A DNA stretch of 64,000 nucleotides from DASXTK01 sp050744325 (lineage in GTDB: Bacteria > Actinomycetota > Acidimicrobiia > Acidimicrobiales > VFJN01): positions 62,001-126,000 of the forward strand of contig JBOGHK010000221.1 of the NCBI GenBank assembly GCA_050744325.1, in the 5' to 3' direction. Below the pieces are notes generated by a model. That model was not told the origin of the DNA. It saw only the letters and a program-made list of their open reading frames with translations, and searched no databases. The translations under genes and the position numbers were made by a program. The number at the start of each line of letters is the position of its first letter. Position 1 is the first letter of the stretch. Shown one piece after another: positions 61,033 through 64,000 of the stretch.

Positions 61033-62217
61033 GTGAGCGTCGTGGCTGCAGCGGGGTTCGTCGCGAACGGCGTGGCGTGCGGCATCAAGGATCCCGCGGC
61101 GCAGGACCTCGCGCTGGTGACCACCGACGACGGCGCGCCGGTCCCCGCCGCAGCGGTGTTCACCCAGAACCAGGTGGTGGCTGCGCCGGTCATCGTGAGC
61201 CGGAGGCATCTGGCGACCACCACGGGCCGTGCAGCCGGGGTCGTCGTGAACAGCGGGAACGCCAACGCATGCACCGGCACCCAGGGAGAAACCGATGCCG
61301 AGGCGATGTGCGCCCTCACGGCGAAGGCCGTCGGCTGCGCCGCCGACGAGATCCTGGTGTGCTCGACCGGCCTGATCGGGCCGCAGCTGCCGATGGACCG
61401 GGTGGCCGCTGGCATCGCCGATGTCGCCGCCGACCGCGGAAGCGGCGCTCTCGCCGGGCTGGCCGCAGCCGACGCGATCCTTACCACCGACACCCGCCGC
61501 AAGCTGTCCGTGCGGCGCGGGGACGACTTCGTCGTGGGCGGGATGGCCAAGGGAGCAGCGATGCTGGCGCCGAGCATGGCCACGATGCTCGCCGTGCTGA
61601 CCACCGACGCAGTGGCCGACGCTGCGCTGCTGCACCGGATGCTTACCGAGGCCGTCGCCGGGTCGTTCAACACCGTGACCGTCGACGGCTGCACGTCCAC
61701 CAACGACAGTGTCGTCCTGCTGGCCAGCGGGCGAGCCGGGGGCCGCGCGGGCCGATCAACCGATCCCGGGGCGCTGCGCGAGGCGGTGGCCTACGTCTGC
61801 TACGACCTCGCCGTCCAGATGGTCGAGGATGCCGAGGGCCACACCAAGGTGGTGCGGGTCATGGTGACGGGAGCGGCATCCGATGCCGATGCCCGTCGCG
61901 CCGCTCGGAAGGTCGCCGAGAGCCAGCTGGTCAAGTGCTCGTGGTACGGCAACGACCCGTACTGGGGGCGGATCGCCAGTGACCTGGGCACGTCAGGAGT
62001 CCCGCTCGACCCCGCGGCGCTGACCATCTCCTACGGCGGGGTCGTGGTCAGCCGGGGTTGCGTCGAGGTCGACCACGACCGCACCCGGGTCGCAGAGCAC
62101 ATGGCGGGTGACCACCTCCACGTCGAGTGCCATCTCGGGACGGGCGACGGGGCGGCGGCGATGCTCACCAACGACCTCACCCACGCCTACGTCGACGAGA
62201 ACATGGGGACGTCGTGA
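61033..62217 (+). CDS. argJ: Glutamate N-acetyltransferase (ornithine acetyltransferase)
   Basis: Transfers the acetyl group from acetylornithine to glutamate, closing the acetyl cycle; bifunctional forms also use acetyl-CoA. The precursor is 394 residues and should self-cleave before the threonine in KGAAMLAPSMATMLAVLT. SGNANACTG, the CSTGLIG oxyanion region and VDGCTSTNDSVVLLASG are present. The GTG at 61033 (VSVVAAAGF) is preferred; the GTG at 61021 lies inside a palindrome. Its stop overlaps the argB GTG (GTGA). Confidence 0.96.
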   Translation: MSVVAAAGFVANGVACGIKDPAAQDLALVTTDDGAPVPAAAVFTQNQVVAAPVIVSRRHLATTTGRAAGVVVNSGNANACTGTQGETDAEAMCALTAKAVGCAADEILVCSTGLIGPQLPMDRVAAGIADVAADRGSGALAGLAAADAILTTDTRRKLSVRRGDDFVVGGMAKGAAMLAPSMATMLAVLTTDAVADAALLHRMLTEAVAGSFNTVTVDGCTSTNDSVVLLASGRAGGRAGRSTDPGALREAVAYVCYDLAVQMVEDAEGHTKVVRVMVTGAASDADARRAARKVAESQLVKCSWYGNDPYWGRIASDLGTSGVPLDPAALTISYGGVVVSRGCVEVDHDRTRVAEHMAGDHLHVECHLGTGDGAAAMLTNDLTHAYVDENMGTS

Positions 62218-63086
62218 CCGACGTGATGAAGGACGCGGCCGAGCGGGCGGACGTGCTGGTCGAGGCTCTGCCCTACATCCAGCGGTTCCGGGGCGTGGTC
62301 GTCGTCGTCAAGTACGGCGGCAATGCGATGACCGACATCGGGCTGGCCCAGGCCATCGCCACCGACGTGGTGCTGCTGCGGGCGGTGGGCCTGCGGCCGA
62401 TCGTGGTCCATGGCGGCGGCCCCCAGATCAGCGAGCTGATGGCCAAGCTCGGCAAGGAGCCCGAGTTCCGCGACGGCCTGCGGGTGACCGACGCTGAAAC
62501 CGTCGAGATCGCTCGGATGGTGCTGGTCGGCAAGATCAACCGCGACATCGTGGCGGCGATCAACGTCCACGGCCCGCTCGCCGTCGGGCTGTCGGGCGAG
62601 GACGCCGGCCTGATCCTGGCGAGCGCGAGGCGGGCCGACCTGGGGTTCGTGGGCGATGTGGCTGCGGTCAACCCGGGGATCCTGCACAAGCTGCTGGCCG
62701 AGCAGCTGATCCCGGTGGTGTCCACCATCGGCTCCGACGCCGACGGGCAGGCCTACAACATCAACGCCGACACCGTTGCTGGTGCGCTGGCCGAGGCGGT
62801 GCAGGCCGAGAAGGTGGTGTTCCTGACCGATGTGGCCGGGCTGCTCACCGACCTCGACGATGCCGACACCCTGGTCCGCCAGGTCACGGCCGGCGAGCTC
62901 AGCGTCATGATCGAGACCGGAGCCCTGCGCGGCGGGATGATCCCCAAGGCGGCAGCGGCCCTCCATGCGGTGCAGAACGGTGTCGGCTCGGCGCATCTGC
63001 TCGACGGCCGGATCCCGCACGTGATCCTCCTCGAGCTGTTCAGCGACGCCGGCATCGGCACCATGATCACGAAGGTTGCGCCATGA
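62214..63086 (+). CDS. argB: Acetylglutamate kinase
   Basis: Phosphorylates N-acetylglutamate with ATP. The 290-residue product has VVVVKYGGNAMTD and IVVHGGGPQISELM (substrate loops), YNINADTVAGALAEAV, and GGMIPKAAAALHAV. The N-terminal helix DVMKDAAERADVLVEALPYI is of the kind that forms the hexamer of arginine-inhibited enzymes, so feedback by arginine is likely. GTG at 62214 overlaps argJ; the stop overlaps argD (ATGA). Confidence 0.97.
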   Translation: MTDVMKDAAERADVLVEALPYIQRFRGVVVVVKYGGNAMTDIGLAQAIATDVVLLRAVGLRPIVVHGGGPQISELMAKLGKEPEFRDGLRVTDAETVEIARMVLVGKINRDIVAAINVHGPLAVGLSGEDAGLILASARRADLGFVGDVAAVNPGILHKLLAEQLIPVVSTIGSDADGQAYNINADTVAGALAEAVQAEKVVFLTDVAGLLTDLDDADTLVRQVTAGELSVMIETGALRGGMIPKAAAALHAVQNGVGSAHLLDGRIPHVILLELFSDAGIGTMITKVAP

Positions 63087-64000
63087 ACCCGCTCATGCCC
63101 ACCTATCCGCCGCCGCCGGTCGACTTCGTCCGCGGTGAGGGCTCCTGGCTCTGGGATGCCACTGGGCGGCGCTACCTCGACCTGCTGGCGGGGCTCGGCG
63201 TCACCAGCCTGGGCCACAGCCATCCTCTGGTCGCCGACGCGATCGCCGAACAGGCGTGGACACTGCTGCACGTGTCCAACCTGTTCGGCAACGACATCGG
63301 TCCCGAGGTGGCGCAGGCCCTCGATGCCCTGATCCGGACGCCGGCGGTCCACCCGGACAGCCCCGCGCTTGCGGACCCGATCACCGCCGGCCAGGTCTTC
63401 TTCGGGAACTCGGGCGCCGAGGCCAACGAGTGCGCGATCAAGCTGGCCCGGCGCTACGGCGGCCGCGGCCGCCACGTCGTGGTCTCGGCCTACGCCAGCT
63501 TCCACGGCCGCACGCTGGCCACCCTGCACGCCACCGGCCAGCCGACCAAGCACGAGCCGTTCCAGCCCCTGCCCGAGGGGTTCCGGCACGTGGCCTGGTG
63601 TGACCTCGACGCCCTCGAAGCCGCCCTCGATCCGACTGTCGCTGCGGTCCTGCTTGAACCGGTCCAGGGTGAGGGCGGCGTCAACCCGGCCACCACCGAG
63701 TACTTCCAGGGTGTGCGCGAGCTGTGTGACGAGCGGGGTGTGCTGTTGATGGTCGACGAGGTCCAGACCGGGCTGGGTCGCACCGGGAACTGGTTCGGGT
63801 TCCAGCACTTCGGCGTGGCGCCCGACGTCGTCACCATGGCCAAGGCGTTGGGGAACGGGGTGCCGATCGGCGCCTGCTGGGCCCGCGCGGACGTCGCTGC
63901 GGCCTTCAGCCCCGGCGACCACGCGTCGACGTTCGGGGGCCAGCCCCTCGCGGCGGCCGCGGCGCGCAAGGTCCTGGAGGTGATGCAGATCGAGAACGTG
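63083..64000 (+). CDS. argD: Acetylornithine aminotransferase, 3' end outside window
   Basis: PLP enzyme making acetylornithine. 306 codons are present and the frame is open to the window end. Visible: WLWDATGRRYLDLLAGLGV, GQVFFGNSGAEANECAIKLA (PLP phosphate and ring), SFHGRTLATLHATG, EPVQGEGGVNPAT, LLMVDEVQTGLGRTG with the PLP-N1 aspartate, and VVTMAKALGNGVPIGA with the Schiff-base lysine. The C-terminal domain continues beyond the window. ATG at 63083 overlaps the argB stop. Specificity for acetylornithine rests on the operon context. Confidence 0.95.
   Translation, partial: MNPLMPTYPPPPVDFVRGEGSWLWDATGRRYLDLLAGLGVTSLGHSHPLVADAIAEQAWTLLHVSNLFGNDIGPEVAQALDALIRTPAVHPDSPALADPITAGQVFFGNSGAEANECAIKLARRYGGRGRHVVVSAYASFHGRTLATLHATGQPTKHEPFQPLPEGFRHVAWCDLDALEAALDPTVAAVLLEPVQGEGGVNPATTEYFQGVRELCDERGVLLMVDEVQTGLGRTGNWFGFQHFGVAPDVVTMAKALGNGVPIGACWARADVAAAFSPGDHASTFGGQPLAAAAARKVLEVMQIENV

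Overview
The window is high-GC DNA with many GTG and TTG starts, dense genes and frequent ATGA/GTGA stop-start overlaps. It carries an actinobacterial integration host factor gene (mihF) and the actinobacterial housekeeping gene order aro - pepP - efp - nusB - pyr/car - mihF - rpoZ - coaBC - metK - priA ... def - fmt - rsmB - rib - hisG - infC - rpmI - rplT - pheST - argCJBD. This points to an actinobacterium. A deep lineage such as Acidimicrobiia is my inference, from the shikimate kinase-DHQ synthase fusion, the NusB-HAD fusion and the CMK-like gene at the usual gmk position; I could not test it.

Layout. 1-3.5 kb: end of a prepilin peptidase gene, aroC and aroK on the plus strand, facing aroQ and a damaged aroE on the minus strand. 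3.5-11.7 kb: an accessory zone with a truncated group II intron, a broken lipoprotein gene with a short inverted copy of part of itself, a VOC protein, a very large ATPase/TPR regulator-like protein, a chloramphenicol-phosphotransferase-like kinase, and relics of a conjugation-type ATPase, a sugar isomerase, an aldehyde dehydrogenase and the branched-chain amino acid transporter genes livM and livF. 11.7-18.7 kb: aroKB fusion, a secreted-domain protein, a Tat-exported amidase, pepP, efp and a nusB-HAD fusion. 18.8-26.4 kb: a tightly coupled pyrR-pyrB-pyrC-carA-carB operon with a PyrR-binding RNA hairpin and a terminator-like hairpin at its head and an ARG-box-like palindrome in front of carA. 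26.5-33 kb: hydrolase, pyrD (minus strand), pyrF, mihF, archaeal-type cytidylate kinase homologue, rpoZ, coaBC, metK.

33-43 kb: priA, then an insertion relative to the usual priA-def order: two divergent MalT/LuxR-type regulators, a 70-residue unknown protein, mtnA and an Eis-like acetyltransferase. 43-50 kb: def-fmt-rsmB, a MogA/MoaB-like gene, ribE-ribBA-ribH, hisG and a cold-shock-domain protein. 50-56 kb: infC (probable AUA start), rpmI, rplT, an SpoU methyltransferase, pheS, pheT. 56-60 kb: an ECF sigma factor translationally coupled to a membrane protein that may be its anti-sigma factor, a 5' relic of a WYL-type regulator gene, and a sarcosine-oxidase-like flavoenzyme. 60-64 kb: argC-argJ-argB-argD, cut by the window end, with an ARG-box-like palindrome of the same TGCAT-N4-ATGCA form as the one before carA.

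How the genes work together: most of the window supplies central biosynthesis (chorismate, UMP, carbamoyl phosphate, arginine, riboflavin, CoA, SAM) and translation. Carbamoyl phosphate feeds both UMP and arginine, and the sequence carries matching control signals for each: a PyrR element at the pyr operon head and the same putative ArgR operator at carA and argC. Several genes in the 2.3-11.7 kb zone have single-base frameshifts, so real decay and sequencing error both have to be considered there.
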